The notes: generated by a model from the sequence alone, not told the origin. DNA of 64,000 bases from Thaumasiovibrio subtropicus (GCF_019703835.1 NZ_AP023055.1:248001-312000), one strand, 5' to 3'. Shown: positions 37,047 to 48,289, numbered from the stretch's first letter. Program-made: numbers and translations.

Positions 37047-38843
37047 TTAAAACAGAAAGCTGGCACCGTCTTCTGCACTTGAAACGGACTGCCGGAAAAC
37101 CCGGAACAAATCACGTCCCCATGTTTGCTGTTCTCTTTCTGTCTCTTTTGTCGCGGGCGTGCGTCCCTCTAAACTGTTAAGCACCTGAAGCTCACCTGTT
37201 TGACAATCTAGGCTTAGCATATCCCCATCTTGTATCAGGGCAATGGCCCCGCCCCGTAAGGCTTCAGGAGAGACATGAATCGCCGCGGGAATTTTACCGG
37301 AAGCACCCGACAACCTTCCATCCGTGACCAGTGCGACTTTGTGCCCTGCTTTTTGTATGTTGCCAAGGATGGGCATTAACTTGTGAAGCTCTGGCATGCC
37401 ATTCGCGGCTGGGCCATTGAAGCGTACGACAATAACGCAGTCTTGGGTGAGTTCCCCGGCTTTGTATGCGGCTTCTACCGCGTGTTGACAATTAAACACA
37501 CGTGCAGGGGCAGCGATTCGTTGATGTGCTTTTGCAACGGCAGACACTTTGATCACGGCTTGCCCTAGGTTACCTCTTAACACCTTTGTCCCACCCGTTG
37601 ATTGAAAGTGTTCACCACTCGCAGCAATAACATCCGGATTGGTTGAGCCATTGCTGGCTACCCAGTTTAGTTGGCCATCTTTGAGGATGGGGGTGGTAAG
37701 TTGGTCTTCAAACTCGCCGAAGGCGGTTTTTACTTCGCTGTGGAGTAAACCAAGCTCATAGAGGCGTCGCATCAACGCGGGTACACCACCAGCCTCTTCA
37801 AAGGCGTTAATGTCCAGTGGCCCATTGGGGTACATTTTCACGAGCAGCGGCACAACATCCGAGAGATCGCTAATATCTTGCCATGTCAGTTGATAACCCG
37901 CCGCACGCGCAATGGCAACCATATGAATGCTGTGGTTAGTGCTTCCACCGGAGGCAAGCAGCGCGATGAGTCCGTTGACCAAGTTCTTGGCGGTAAAAAC
38001 GTCGACCAATGGACGATATTGCGGGGTATCGACGGTCATGCTGGCGGTTGTGCGTGCGGCATAGTTTGTCAGGGCCTCTCGCAACGCAGAGTGTGGCGGC
38101 ACAAACGCTGAGCCGGGTAGCATTAATCCCATGGCTTCAAAGACTAGCTGATTGGTGTTGGCCGTACCGTAAAAGGTACAAGTGCCACCGCTATGATAAG
38201 CCTGACACTCCATCTTCAACAGGGCATCTTTATCAACTTTTCCGGCGACGTATTGCTGACGGACAGAGACCTTCTCATCATTGGTAATGCCAGTTGCCAT
38301 CGGGCCTGCGGGTACAAAGGCGGTTGGAAGATGGGCGTAGCTTAACGCGCCCATGAGTTGTCCCGGAGCGATTTTATCGCAAATACCCAGTAATAGCGTG
38401 GCATCAAAGAGGTTATGGCTCAGTGAGAAAGCGGTACTCTGCGCGATGAGGTCACGGGAGAACAGCGACATGTCCATCCCTGCTTGCCCCTGCGTTACGC
38501 CGTCACACATTGCCGGTACACAGCCAGCCACCTGTGCAGTATGGCCAAGATCAGCCAAGGTTGTTTTTATTTTGTCAGGGTAGTCATGATAGAGCTGGTG
38601 GGCGCTCAGCATGTCGTTGTAGGCAGAGATAATGGCAACGTTGGCGCGGGTAAAGTCGAGAATTTTCTCTTTGTCGGATTGGCAGTTTGCGGCGACAGCA
38701 TGGGCGAGGTTGCCACAAGAGAGTTGCCCCCGACCTTTGCCAGCCGCTTTTTGCGCGGCTGTTTTTGCTTCAAATGCTTGGCGAAGCGTGGCACTGCGCG
38801 CTTCAATACGTTGTGTCACAGCGTTAACAGTTGGGTGAATCAT
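37047..38843 (-). CDS. edd: Phosphogluconate dehydratase (Entner-Doudoroff)
   Basis: Cytoplasmic [4Fe-4S] dehydratase of 598 residues (E. coli Edd has 603) that converts 6-phosphogluconate to 2-keto-3-deoxy-6-phosphogluconate (KDPG). The cluster cysteines are in [22 protein letters not shown] and [36 protein letters not shown] is the conserved IlvD/Edd C-terminal motif. It overlaps gntK by 4 bp (ATGA), so both come from the GntR-controlled promoter upstream of gntK. The aldolase that should take its product is represented nearby only by a broken gene. Confidence 0.96.
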   Translation of the reverse strand: MIHPTVNAVTQRIEARSATLRQAFEAKTAAQKAAGKGRGQLSCGNLAHAVAANCQSDKEKILDFTRANVAIISAYNDMLSAHQLYHDYPDKIKTTLADLGHTAQVAGCVPAMCDGVTQGQAGMDMSLFSRDLIAQSTAFSLSHNLFDATLLLGICDKIAPGQLMGALSYAHLPTAFVPAGPMATGITNDEKVSVRQQYVAGKVDKDALLKMECQAYHSGGTCTFYGTANTNQLVFEAMGLMLPGSAFVPPHSALREALTNYAARTTASMTVDTPQYRPLVDVFTAKNLVNGLIALLASGGSTNHSIHMVAIARAAGYQLTWQDISDLSDVVPLLVKMYPNGPLDINAFEEAGGVPALMRRLYELGLLHSEVKTAFGEFEDQLTTPILKDGQLNWVASNGSTNPDVIAASGEHFQSTGGTKVLRGNLGQAVIKVSAVAKAHQRIAAPARVFNCQHAVEAAYKAGELTQDCVIVVRFNGPAANGMPELHKLMPILGNIQKAGHKVALVTDGRLSGASGKIPAAIHVSPEALRGGAIALIQDGDMLSLDCQTGELQVLNSLEGRTPATKETEREQQTWGRDLFRVFRQSVSSAEDGASFLF

Positions 38844-39379
38844 CCGGTGGCCTCTCGTGTTGGGTGATCGTGATGATCAAAATCAGTGATGGCTTGCGCC
38901 GCATGTCGAACAATATCTTCGAGCGGCTGATCAATCGTAATGTGGATGACATCCTTTTCTGACGTTGGGCACTCCAGTGCATCAAATTGACTGCGCAGCA
39001 TGGACTCTTTCATAAAGTGACCTTGGCGCGCTGCCATACGATGACGAATCAAGTCAAAGTCGCCATCGAGATAAACGAAAACCAGGTTGGTGTTGCCGTT
39101 ACGAATTTGATCGCGATAGCTTTTTTTCAGTGATGAACAGACGATGACCCCTTGCTCATGCTTTTGATTTAGGCTGTAGACCGCATCACGAATGCGCTCT
39201 AACCATGGCGAGCGATCACTGTCATTGAGTGGTTCGCCAAGGGCCATCTTGTCTATGTTTGCTTTAGGATGAAGGTCATCGCCATCGATAAACTTGGCAT
39301 GCAGTGCTTCAGCAATTCCCGCGCCGACGCTACTTTTGCCTGAGCCAGAGACCCCCATCACAATGATGCATTTCCCCAA
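38840..39379 (-). CDS. gntK: Gluconokinase, thermoresistant type
   Basis: Cytoplasmic kinase of 179 residues that phosphorylates gluconate to 6-phosphogluconate. The P-loop is residues 9-16 (GVSGSGKS), followed by FIDGDDLHPKANIDKMALGEPL and DRSPWLERI, the standard GntK motifs. The start is TTG 39379, with AAGGAGAG upstream. It is the first gene of the gntK-edd operon and carries two overlapping GntR operators about 77 bp upstream. No gluconate permease is present next to it. Confidence 0.95.
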   Translation of the reverse strand: MGKCIIVMGVSGSGKSSVGAGIAEALHAKFIDGDDLHPKANIDKMALGEPLNDSDRSPWLERIRDAVYSLNQKHEQGVIVCSSLKKSYRDQIRNGNTNLVFVYLDGDFDLIRHRMAARQGHFMKESMLRSQFDALECPTSEKDVIHITIDQPLEDIVRHAAQAITDFDHHDHPTREATG

Positions 39380-39455
39380 AATTCTCTCTCCTTAGCCAAA
39401 ACTTGATCAAACTCTCATATTTTGACTCTGCTGCAGATTCGAGTTTATTTTACTG

Positions 39456-39483
39456 ATGTTATCGGTAACATGTTACCCGTAAC
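39456..39483. promoter_or_regulatory. Tandem overlapping GntR operators
   Basis: ATGTTATCGGTAACAT (39456-39471) is an exact ATGTTA-N4-TAACAT palindrome; ATGTTACCCGTAAC (39470-39483) overlaps it by two bases and is a slightly weaker copy. They lie between gntK and the divergent eda remnant and may have controlled both. Confidence 0.85.
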
Positions 39484-39628
39484 TTTTAATGTTGTGAAGA
39501 ACCACACAAGGAAAAAGTAAAAAACCGATTTACCCGTTGAGGAGGGAGATTGAAGCAAGCGTGGGCACTGAAACGTATTTCTATAGCGTGCTTGCGTTGT
39601 ATCACTCCGTGAATGATTGAGGATGCTC

Positions 39629-39816
39629 ATGCTGACACTTGAACAACGTTTATCTGCCATTGGTGTTGTCCCTGTTGTGGCGATCAATGATGCCGAACAC
39701 GCAGAGCCGCTAGCGCGAACGTTAGTGGAAAACGGCTTTGGATGGTGCCTTCTTCACTGATGGATGAAGGGAAATGGGATGAAATTGCCGCTCTCGTGCG
39801 TGCAATCAATAACTGA
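39629..39816 (+). pseudogene. eda: KDPG aldolase gene with internal deletion
   Basis: The first 37 or so codons (LEQRLSAIGVVPVVAINDAE, then HAEPLARTLVENGF) match the start of KDPG/KHG aldolases. The sequence then jumps, with a frame change, to the aldolase C-terminus (MVPSSLMDEGKWDEIAALVR). About 120-130 codons, including the catalytic Lys and Glu, are missing. GAGG precedes the ATG. It cannot be active; a functional eda would have to lie elsewhere. Confidence 0.85.
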
Positions 39817-39945
39817 TTATTTTGGCTGAGTTATTGTCACCGCACTCAAACGGCGACGGGATCTCAGCTGTTTCTGGGTTGAAAAAGTGAGTCGGAAAAG
39901 AACTCATGCTTCCAGACCTTACACTGATGTCAATTGGAGTTAAAA

Positions 39946-41421
39946 ATGTCGAAAGATTTTAGCGCTGTATCTCGCTCGGTGATTGCGCACTTAGGTGGTG
40001 CTGCTAACGTCGTTGCCCTTACCCACTGTATGACTCGGTTGCGCTTTGTACTGCAAGACGAAACTAAGATCGATGCTAACGCACTTAAAGCCATTAAAGG
40101 TGTGATGGGCGTAGTACACAATGGTGATCAATGTCAGGTGATTATCGGCAACAATGTTGCGGATGCCTACAAAGCGTGTATGGCGTTGATTAACGTGAAT
40201 GGTACAAGCGAAAAGGAGACTGCGGCCCCTGCGAAGGTGAAGCTGACTCCCAAAGTGATTGGTGCCAAAATGTTGGACGCCCTCGTCGGTACCATGTCAC
40301 CCTTGATCCCAGCGATTATCGGTGGCTCTATGGTGAAGCTTGCTTCAATGTTGCTGCTGATGTTCAACATCTATGAAGCGGATGATTCAACCATCATTCT
40401 GTTGAACACGATTGGTGATGGCGCCTTCTTTTTCCTTCCCATTATGGTAGCAGCGTCGGCATCAATTAAGTTCAAGACAAACATGTCGCTCGCCATCGGT
40501 ATCGCTGGTGTGTTGTTGCACCCAAACTTTATCGATCTCATGGCGCAAGCGGCTGATGGTCGCCACGTTGATCTGTTTGGTATTCCTGTGACCTCGGTGC
40601 GATACACCTACACGGTGATTCCCGTGCTGATCATGACGTGGATTCTTTCTTACATTGAGCGTTGGGTGGATAGCATCACACCTCCCGTCACGAAAAACTT
40701 CCTTAAGCCGATGTTGATCGTGCTGATTGCTGCCCCAATTGGCATTGTACTGGTTGGCCCTATGGGTATCTGGATTGGTACAGCCATCTCTGCGTTGGTA
40801 TACACCATTCACGGCACATTAGGGTGGCTAGCGGTTGCTATCATGGGTGCACTGTGGCCATTGCTTGTTTTAACGGGTATGCACCGTGTGTTTACGCCAA
40901 CCATCATTCAAACCATTGCCGAAACAGGTACCGAAGCGATGGTGATGCCGTCGGAAATCGGTGCCAATATCGGCATGGGTGGCGCATGTTTAGCCGTGGC
41001 GTGGAAGACACGCAACATCGCGCTAAAGCAAACGGCGACAGCGGCGGGTGCGTCGGCCTTAATGGCCGGTATCTCTGAGCCTGCTTTGTATGGTGTGTTA
41101 GTTCGCTTGAAGCGACCTTTGATTGCCGCGCTTATCACTGGTTTTATTGTCGGTGGCCTTGCGGGCATGGCGGGCATTGCGAGCCATTCAATGGCGGCGC
41201 CAAGTCTGTTCACGAGTGTGCAGTTCATTGATGTGAACGACCCAATGAGCTTGGTGTGGGTATTGGGGTTGATGGCCTTGTCGGTCGTGCTTTCGTTTGT
41301 GCTGACCTTGGCGTTGGGCTTTGATGACATTCCTGAGGATGAAGAAGATCCCATGTCTGAACCGAAAACGGAAACCGCGAAATCAGCAAGCGACGTACCA
41401 GAAAAACCGGTAACGGCGTAG
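39946..41421 (+). CDS. PTS EIIBC, glucose/beta-glucoside superfamily
   Basis: Membrane sugar phosphotransferase of 491 residues. The EIIB domain (residues 1-85) has the phosphorylated Cys28 in THCMTRLRF and GVVHNGDQCQVIIG. The EIIC domain (about 110-460) has ten or so membrane segments, with MLDALVGTMSPLIPAIIGG and AGISEPALYGV, the EIIC signature. There is no EIIA domain, so it must borrow one (probably EIIA-Glc). The next gene is a family 1 6-phospho-beta-glucosidase, so the substrate is probably a beta-glucoside such as cellobiose, arbutin or salicin. No BglG-type antiterminator is present. Confidence 0.92.
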   Translation: MSKDFSAVSRSVIAHLGGAANVVALTHCMTRLRFVLQDETKIDANALKAIKGVMGVVHNGDQCQVIIGNNVADAYKACMALINVNGTSEKETAAPAKVKLTPKVIGAKMLDALVGTMSPLIPAIIGGSMVKLASMLLLMFNIYEADDSTIILLNTIGDGAFFFLPIMVAASASIKFKTNMSLAIGIAGVLLHPNFIDLMAQAADGRHVDLFGIPVTSVRYTYTVIPVLIMTWILSYIERWVDSITPPVTKNFLKPMLIVLIAAPIGIVLVGPMGIWIGTAISALVYTIHGTLGWLAVAIMGALWPLLVLTGMHRVFTPTIIQTIAETGTEAMVMPSEIGANIGMGGACLAVAWKTRNIALKQTATAAGASALMAGISEPALYGVLVRLKRPLIAALITGFIVGGLAGMAGIASHSMAAPSLFTSVQFIDVNDPMSLVWVLGLMALSVVLSFVLTLALGFDDIPEDEEDPMSEPKTETAKSASDVPEKPVTA

Positions 41422-41480
41422 ATAGAGAGTTTGAAAGCTAAGCCATCCTTAGGGGTGGCTTTCTGCATGAAGGAGAATAA

Positions 41481-42908
<1,428 letters not shown>

Positions 42909-42926
42909 TTCGCATTAGTGTATTTG

Positions 42927-42952
42927 GCGCTGCTTAAGCAGCGCTTTTTTTT
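42927..42952 (+). terminator. Rho-independent terminator of the PTS operon
   Basis: GCGCTGC-TTAA-GCAGCGC followed by eight T. Confidence 0.9.
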
Positions 42953-43063
42953 GAAAACATCTCGCAAAATGTATTAAGACCTTAGTACGTTATGTCGTTA
43001 TTTTTAATGTATTCAGTTGCATAGTGGGCTGAACTCTCAATACTTATCAGACGGCATAGTAAA

Positions 43064-43528
43064 ATGACGAAAGTTTTAGACGAAATAACCATCAACGATC
43101 TTCCTGGCAGAGTGCGAATCTCACTTCCTCATGCCCCCGATTCCTCTTCGAGCTCACCCCTATTATGGATTGGATTCATCTTACTGTTCGTAGGGGCTGT
43201 CTTTATTATTTTTGGCCCGAACCAAATCCGGGTGAGTCCTTCCGGCATGACCTTTCTGCAATTTTTGCAGATCTATCCGGGTCCGATTGCGTCTGTCGGT
43301 GGTTTTTGTATTTGGGGGGCGAACCGAATGCATAATTCCGAATTAGAGCACTATGTGAAAGCGGTCAATGAAGTGACAGATCGCGTGATTAAAATCAGTG
43401 ATGAAGAAGTGCCAGAGGGCTATGAGCTCAGTATTGAGCGAGTTGAAGGAGAAGAAGAGATCTTTGACGTCTCGTTGGTAGAGAAGTCGGAAGAGCCTGA
43501 CGAAAACCCCGAAGCGACCGCTTTATAA
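43064..43528 (+). CDS. Hypothetical protein with two membrane segments
   Basis: Protein of 154 residues. Two hydrophobic helices lie at about residues 31-52 (LLWIGFILLFVGAVFIIFG) and 72-95 (YPGPIASVGGFCIWGAN). The C-terminal 55 residues are very acidic (EEVPEGYELSIERVEGEEE), probably cytoplasmic. I do not recognise a family. It is monocistronic with a terminator. Confidence 0.7.
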   Translation: MTKVLDEITINDLPGRVRISLPHAPDSSSSSPLLWIGFILLFVGAVFIIFGPNQIRVSPSGMTFLQFLQIYPGPIASVGGFCIWGANRMHNSELEHYVKAVNEVTDRVIKISDEEVPEGYELSIERVEGEEEIFDVSLVEKSEEPDENPEATAL

Positions 43529-43537
43529 CAGAGACAG

Positions 43538-43564
43538 AATGGCGCGATTTAGCGCCATTTTTTT
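43538..43564 (+). terminator. Rho-independent terminator
   Basis: AATGGCGC-GATTTA-GCGCCATT followed by T5 after the small membrane protein gene. Confidence 0.88.
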
Positions 43565-43708
43565 AAGCGTGCTAAGTCAGGTTCAACCAACGCTAATATC
43601 CAAGTGAGTTAGTTATACTAATGATTTATTAATAGTATTAATTTTACTTATTCATTGTACTCAGCTTATCGTAATCAGCACAGACGATTGCTAATAAAGG
43701 AAGAGGAT

Positions 43709-44104
43709 ATGGCTGCGATTACCGATCTCGATGTACTACTAAAATCTATGTCACCACAATTAAAGCCGGGCAACTATGTTTTTTGTACTGTGCAAGGTGA
43801 ACTCTCTGCGTTTCTCTCGCTTAACCCCATTGCGACGTTTCAAGAATCTGAGGGGCTAACGCTCATTGTTGAAGAGTCACAAGCCTTGGCAGCCAACTTG
43901 GCGTTTGATGGTGTATTCAAGCTGATAACGTTAACCGTGCATTCTAGCTTGGAAGCGGTCGGGTTAACGGCTGCGTTTGCGACCAAACTGGCATCGAATG
44001 GGATAAGTGCCAATGTGGTTGCGGGCTTTTATCACGATCACATTTTTGTTCAAAAAGAGAAAGCCGAAATGGCGATAGCTGCACTGAGTGAGTTCTCTAA
44101 TTAG
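43709..44104 (+). CDS. ACT-domain protein
   Basis: Protein of 131 residues with an ACT fold (ACT_3/ACT_7 type). ITLTVHSSLEAVGLTAAFATKLASNGIS is the classic beta-alpha segment, with AFATKLASNGISANVVAGFYHDHIFV after it. The N-terminal part (LKPGNYVFCTVQGE) fits the extended family. Members bind amino acids and are often free-standing regulators. ATG 43709 is preceded by AAAGGAAGAGG; the longer frame from 43655 has no signal. Exact role unknown. Confidence 0.82.
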   Translation: MAAITDLDVLLKSMSPQLKPGNYVFCTVQGELSAFLSLNPIATFQESEGLTLIVEESQALAANLAFDGVFKLITLTVHSSLEAVGLTAAFATKLASNGISANVVAGFYHDHIFVQKEKAEMAIAALSEFSN

Positions 44105-44183
44105 TGGTTGAACGGTCACGCAATTGAACTTTTCTTTTATGTGTTGCGTAGACGAAGTGAGCTTTTTTAAAGAGAGTAATTTG

Positions 44184-44405
44184 GTGAGTAAAAATCGTAT
44201 AAACCGCGCTAAATTAGCTAACAGTAAGTGGACGGCTGTTGCCCCTGTGCGCAGAGAAAAGCACTTTATGGTGACAGAGGTTGAATATGATGAAGAGGGT
44301 TTGGTCGTGTCCTGCTCCCTAGAAGCGATTATCTCAAAAACGCCCTACTTGATTGATTGGCAAGAACTGAAAGACACGACAAAATGGCTTCAAGGTTGGA
44401 AGTGA
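44184..44405 (+). CDS. TIGR02450-type Trp-rich small protein
   Basis: Basic protein of about 73 residues. KLANSKWTAVAPVRREKHFMV and IDWQELKDTTKWLQGWK fit the short Trp-rich family (TIGR02450/DUF2389), which has conserved Trp in each block. The GTG at 44184 gives the family's usual length; TTG 44124 would add 20 atypical residues. No function is known. It lies 80 bp after the ACT gene and may share its transcript. Confidence 0.78.
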   Translation: MSKNRINRAKLANSKWTAVAPVRREKHFMVTEVEYDEEGLVVSCSLEAIISKTPYLIDWQELKDTTKWLQGWK

Positions 44406-44420
44406 TGGCGGAAAATAAAA

Positions 44421-44454
44421 GTGATAAAGGCGCAATCGCGCCTTTATCATCACT
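44421..44454. terminator. Bidirectional terminator
   Basis: GTGATAAAGGCGC-AATC-GCGCCTTTATCAT. It separates the Trp-rich gene from the convergent sortase gene. Confidence 0.85.
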
Positions 44455-44465
44455 TGATTTGTATC

Positions 44466-45203
44466 CTAGCTTGCCAGTTTCACTGCTCTGACGATAAAGC
44501 GAAGGTCGCTATTCAGCGTCACTGTGTTGAAAGGATAGCAAGTCACTAAAGTGAGCAGCCCTTCATCGGTTTGATTTACCCAATGCGTTTCACTTTCATG
44601 GGCGATAAAGGTACGTTCTATACGATATTGGTACACTTGGTTGTTTGCATCGGTCAACGAAAGCGTATCGCCTTGGCGGAGGTGTTCTAAGTGGCGAAAA
44701 TGGGTATCGTTATGGCCATAAATGACGACGTTACCCGTTTCACCAAGTTGTGCTGTATTTAATTGCAGTGTTGGGCCAAACGCGAGATTTCGACCGCTGA
44801 CGCCCGCAAGTACCATCATCTCGTTATTCTCGGAGAGACTAAGGGCCGCCACTGGGTAGGTATCCGCCCAAGGCCAAGGTGGAATGGTTTCGCCGTGCGT
44901 TTGTTGGTGCTGCCAAGCGTCAGTAATGAGCCATTGAGCGGCCCACGCTTTTGCTTGGATGTAGGCGCCTTTACCCATCATGATAATCGCGAAGCAGAGT
45001 ACGATTCCACAAAGCCAAATTGTGATGTTCCAGCGCATTGGGGCTGCAAATCCACTCATTTCTGCCATTTTTCTTGCTCGTCTATCCTGTTTGATTTTTG
45101 CGCTATCTTGCTTAGTGTCTGCATAGTGGCGTTGAAACTCTGGCTCACTTTCTGGTGTTGGTGTCACGCCGTGCGACACCGATGTAGGATTGGGCACTGT
45201 CAT
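44466..45203 (-). CDS. Class GN sortase
   Basis: Inner-membrane transpeptidase of 245 residues. A membrane anchor lies near residues 58-77 (ITIWLCGIVLCFAIIMM), preceded by a basic cytoplasmic stretch. Catalytic residues are H164 in IYGHNDTHF, C222 in TLVTCYPF and R235 in SDLRFIV, the full His-Cys-Arg set of sortases. Its gene overlaps the target gene by one base (TAATG). In Gram-negative marine bacteria these sortases occur with a single dedicated substrate, the VIT/VWA protein encoded upstream. What the product is attached to is not known. Confidence 0.93.
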   Translation of the reverse strand: MTVPNPTSVSHGVTPTPESEPEFQRHYADTKQDSAKIKQDRRARKMAEMSGFAAPMRWNITIWLCGIVLCFAIIMMGKGAYIQAKAWAAQWLITDAWQHQQTHGETIPPWPWADTYPVAALSLSENNEMMVLAGVSGRNLAFGPTLQLNTAQLGETGNVVIYGHNDTHFRHLEHLRQGDTLSLTDANNQVYQYRIERTFIAHESETHWVNQTDEGLLTLVTCYPFNTVTLNSDLRFIVRAVKLAS

Positions 45204-47317
45204 TACTTCGCCTCCTTGCGCTGTTGGCGACGAGCGAGTTGTAACAAAGTGCCGCTACACAAACTGATCAATCCCCCTATTAGCATGAGTAGGAGGCTGC
45301 CATTGCCCGTCTGCGCCATTACCGGTGCTGCCATGCCGTTGGGAAGGTGGGATTTGACGGCACTGTCTTTTGCTTCTTCATGTGCTGGCCGGCTTGGCGT
45401 TTTATCTACCGCAACAAGACTGGTATGTGCGGTGACAATGTGATGCGTCATGCCTAGGTTGGTAATCTTCGCACGTTGATCCGTTTTGCTAAGGTGTGGA
45501 TCAAGCTCAATACTGTCGATTTTATTGCGAGCCCAAAGTACGTTGAGCCCCGTCGCACCTTCATGGCGAATCGCGCCAACAGGCACATCGTGACGCCATA
45601 CTCGGTTTGCTTGTTTACCCTCGACAATCAAAATATTGGCTTGCTCGGGAATCGTAAAGGTGACTTGAAGGGGTTGTTGTAGGTAAAGATCATTAATGGG
45701 GTTCGGCCAATAGTCGACGTCTGAGCCGTCATCCCAACGTAAGGTAATGTCTTTCATTACGGGATTTGAGATTTGGTCAAACAGCAAGCGCATTTGCTTG
45801 TCTACATCGTTAATGACACTGATATAGGTATAAGTGCCTTGTCCTTCTGTCGCCGCTCGGCGCATAAAGTAACTGTTGGGTGCTGAGCCTATCCCCACAG
45901 TGAAAAGGCGACGGTCATTGCGTTGTGTTTGGATTTGCTCGAACAACGCCTGCTCATTACTGACAGCCCCATCGGTGATGAAGACAACTTGATTTAACGC
46001 ATCAGGAAACGCGTGCTGATTGAATGCGAGATTAAGCGCGGGTGACATTTCTGTACCACCATCTGCTTGTAGTGTGTTAACAAACGCTTTGGCACGACGG
46101 ATTTGCTCTGGCGTCGCTTGTAATGGCTGCGGCTGGTATGTCTTTGCTTCATGGTTAAACAAAATGATGTTAAACCAATCATGCGTGGAGAGGCGATCAA
46201 GACCATACAGGAGGGCGGCTTTTGCTTGCTTGATAGACTCACCATGCATAGAGCCAGAGATATCCAATACAAAGGTCATGTGCTGTTTAATTGGTTCGAA
46301 TCCGATTTGAGTGTTGTCTGAATCGCCGACCTCTTGTTGCGGTGGCAGTGCCATTAGCAGACCATATCGTTTTCCGTCTGGGGCGCTATTTTGTTGGAAG
46401 TAAGCGGCACTTGGGCGTTGATTGGCGGCCGGACGCCAGCGCAATACAAAATCTCGGTCTGCGACCGACGAATCATTCAGTGTTACGCGGTAATGAAAGT
46501 TGTTTAACTCTTTGGTTTTAATTTTGAAGTTAGGGCTGTCGATACGAACAATCGGAAGTCCTGCAAAGAGGTCAACCTTGATGGCAAGTGGTAGCACAGG
46601 ATCGGTGTCGCGACGATAACGCGGGTTAACCTTGTTTGTCGGTGGCGTTGCAATGCCCCAACCGCCGCTGAGTGGTGGCATCTCTGAGTGTTGTGCGATT
46701 AAAAGGGTATCGTCGCTTTGTTGTGGGGTGGTGGGAAGGCCTGCCATGTATCTAGGGGTAACGACTGAGGGGAAGCGCAGACTAAACTCGCCAGCTTCAT
46801 ATTTAACGCTTTGCTGATACTCGATTTCGACGATGATGGTTTCATTTGGCGCGACATTGGCCACCGCAGTCGTGAAGAGATTCGGACGTTGTTGCTCAAC
46901 CAAACTTGCTTTCTTTCCTGCTTGTTTGGCTTGCTCAAACGTTTCTCTCGCTTGTGCTTTTGGCTGGATCTCTCCCTCAATGTAGCGATCACCAATCCAT
47001 AGACGTAGTTGGTCGACCGCTGCGTTGTCAGGTAGTGGAAAAACGTATTCGCCGTTGATCCAGTTATCACTGCTATTGGTAAAGGTCTGTTTGACCGTCA
47101 CACGATTAATCAAGCCACTGATCGTCATCTTTACGTCGGTGTTGAGTAATGGCGCGGTTTGTGCGCCTTGTTGGTCGTAGTAGACAAGACCTCGTTGCTC
47201 TTCGTGAGGTGAAGCAAGGGCAGACAAACTGATCGCCATCAGAATGACCACAGGGCCGACCCAGCGAGAGAGTTTGAGAAGCAGCCGATTGGCGCTGATT
47301 GAGTGTATCGTCATCAT
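45203..47317 (-). CDS. Marine proteobacterial sortase target protein (VIT + VWA domains)
   Basis: Exported protein of 704 residues. It has a signal peptide (cleavage near ALAS), a VIT domain at about residues 55-185 (GLINRVTVKQTFTNSS; GEYVFPLPDNAAVDQLRLWI), and a VWA domain starting near 345 with the metal site DISGSM, GGTEMSPAL and FITDGA. The C-terminus carries a sorting signal: VMAQTG, a hydrophobic helix, then RRQQRKEAK. The motif is a variant of LPxTG (MAQTG). ATG 47317 is chosen over upstream frame starts since the signal peptide begins there. The sortase gene follows directly. Confidence 0.92.
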   Translation of the reverse strand: MMTIHSISANRLLLKLSRWVGPVVILMAISLSALASPHEEQRGLVYYDQQGAQTAPLLNTDVKMTISGLINRVTVKQTFTNSSDNWINGEYVFPLPDNAAVDQLRLWIGDRYIEGEIQPKAQARETFEQAKQAGKKASLVEQQRPNLFTTAVANVAPNETIIVEIEYQQSVKYEAGEFSLRFPSVVTPRYMAGLPTTPQQSDDTLLIAQHSEMPPLSGGWGIATPPTNKVNPRYRRDTDPVLPLAIKVDLFAGLPIVRIDSPNFKIKTKELNNFHYRVTLNDSSVADRDFVLRWRPAANQRPSAAYFQQNSAPDGKRYGLLMALPPQQEVGDSDNTQIGFEPIKQHMTFVLDISGSMHGESIKQAKAALLYGLDRLSTHDWFNIILFNHEAKTYQPQPLQATPEQIRRAKAFVNTLQADGGTEMSPALNLAFNQHAFPDALNQVVFITDGAVSNEQALFEQIQTQRNDRRLFTVGIGSAPNSYFMRRAATEGQGTYTYISVINDVDKQMRLLFDQISNPVMKDITLRWDDGSDVDYWPNPINDLYLQQPLQVTFTIPEQANILIVEGKQANRVWRHDVPVGAIRHEGATGLNVLWARNKIDSIELDPHLSKTDQRAKITNLGMTHHIVTAHTSLVAVDKTPSRPAHEEAKDSAVKSHLPNGMAAPVMAQTGNGSLLLMLIGGLISLCSGTLLQLARRQQRKEAK

Positions 47318-47599
47318 AGTGTGCGTCCATTCCAATTTAATTGATGTGTCTAGTAGACCAAACAAAACTGGCGAACCTGAGGGCGGAAAGTGACCAATTG
47401 AGATGAATTGTGGCGAAAATATGGCGATGTTACGGGCTGTTTTCGATAATTATCCCAACTGCTTCGCACTCCAATGATATTTATCAGATGAATACCTCAA
47501 GCTTTGTTAATTTGTGATGAGTTAATTAAGTAAGTTTATGTATTTGCGGGGTTTTGTTGTGCTACATGGCGCCCCAGCATTACATTAAGAGAGGAATCT

Positions 47600-48244
47600 A
47601 TGATCTTTTTTGGAACAAGGGGCAAGGTGATTAATGGCCCAGTACTAGAGGGGGTTAAATGCCCTCACTGCGACCATGATCAGTTTGCGACCTTTGGTGT
47701 CGCTCGGTACTTTCACCTCTATTGGATACCCACTTTCCCTACAAGTACTGTCACCGACATGGAGTGTTTGCATTGTAAGAAATCAGTGATGGACAAAGAA
47801 ATGCCAACTGAGCTTCGTAAAGAGGTGAAAGCGCAGGTATGCGCAGGGAAAAAACTGTGGTGGCGGTATGCTGGGGTCATGTTGATAGCAACCGCAATTG
47901 GTGTCGGTACGATTAATGCCAAGGTTGAAGATAGCAACACAATAGACTATCTCAAACAACCTGTTGCGAATGATGTTTATCTTTCTGACTTTACCCTGTT
48001 GTTGGACAATATTGAGCCTGGCTACAACTATGGTGCAATGCGAGTTAAACATGTCACGGCCAATGAAGTAGAGCTTGAACTCAGTAAGTTCGTTTACAAC
48101 AAGCGTTCAGGTGTACGCGAGGATATTCGTAATGGCGAAGCGTATGATGATGCCTACTACAGTGAAGATATGATTTACCTCGACATCCCTGAGCTTCAGC
48201 AATTGAAATCGGATGGTATTGTCTTATCTGTGACGAGGCAGTAG
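47600..48244 (+). CDS. Zinc-ribbon membrane protein of unknown function
   Basis: Protein of 214 residues. The N-terminus has two CxxC pairs (VKCPHCDHDQ and MECLHCKKS) forming a zinc ribbon, then one membrane helix near residues 92-110 (GVMLIATAIGVGTI), then an exported-looking domain with many Asp, Asn and Tyr. The FHLYWIPTFP motif between the Cys pairs is common in a family of zinc-ribbon membrane proteins. No pathway can be given. Confidence 0.72.
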   Translation: MIFFGTRGKVINGPVLEGVKCPHCDHDQFATFGVARYFHLYWIPTFPTSTVTDMECLHCKKSVMDKEMPTELRKEVKAQVCAGKKLWWRYAGVMLIATAIGVGTINAKVEDSNTIDYLKQPVANDVYLSDFTLLLDNIEPGYNYGAMRVKHVTANEVELELSKFVYNKRSGVREDIRNGEAYDDAYYSEDMIYLDIPELQQLKSDGIVLSVTRQ

Positions 48245-48252
48245 CGTCGAAA

Positions 48253-48289
48253 AAACTGCCTCAAGTTGATGCACTTGAGGCGGTTTTTT
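48253..48289. terminator. Terminator overlapping the lrp-like stop
   Basis: GCCTCAAGT-TGATGC-ACTTGAGGC and a T run (GGTTTTTT). It serves the zinc-ribbon gene and lies at the 3' end of the convergent regulator gene. Confidence 0.85.

Noticed and set aside
44763..45443. Open frame of 226 codons antisense to the sortase and target genes
   Set aside because: Both sense genes have full motifs; this frame has no family resemblance and no start signal.
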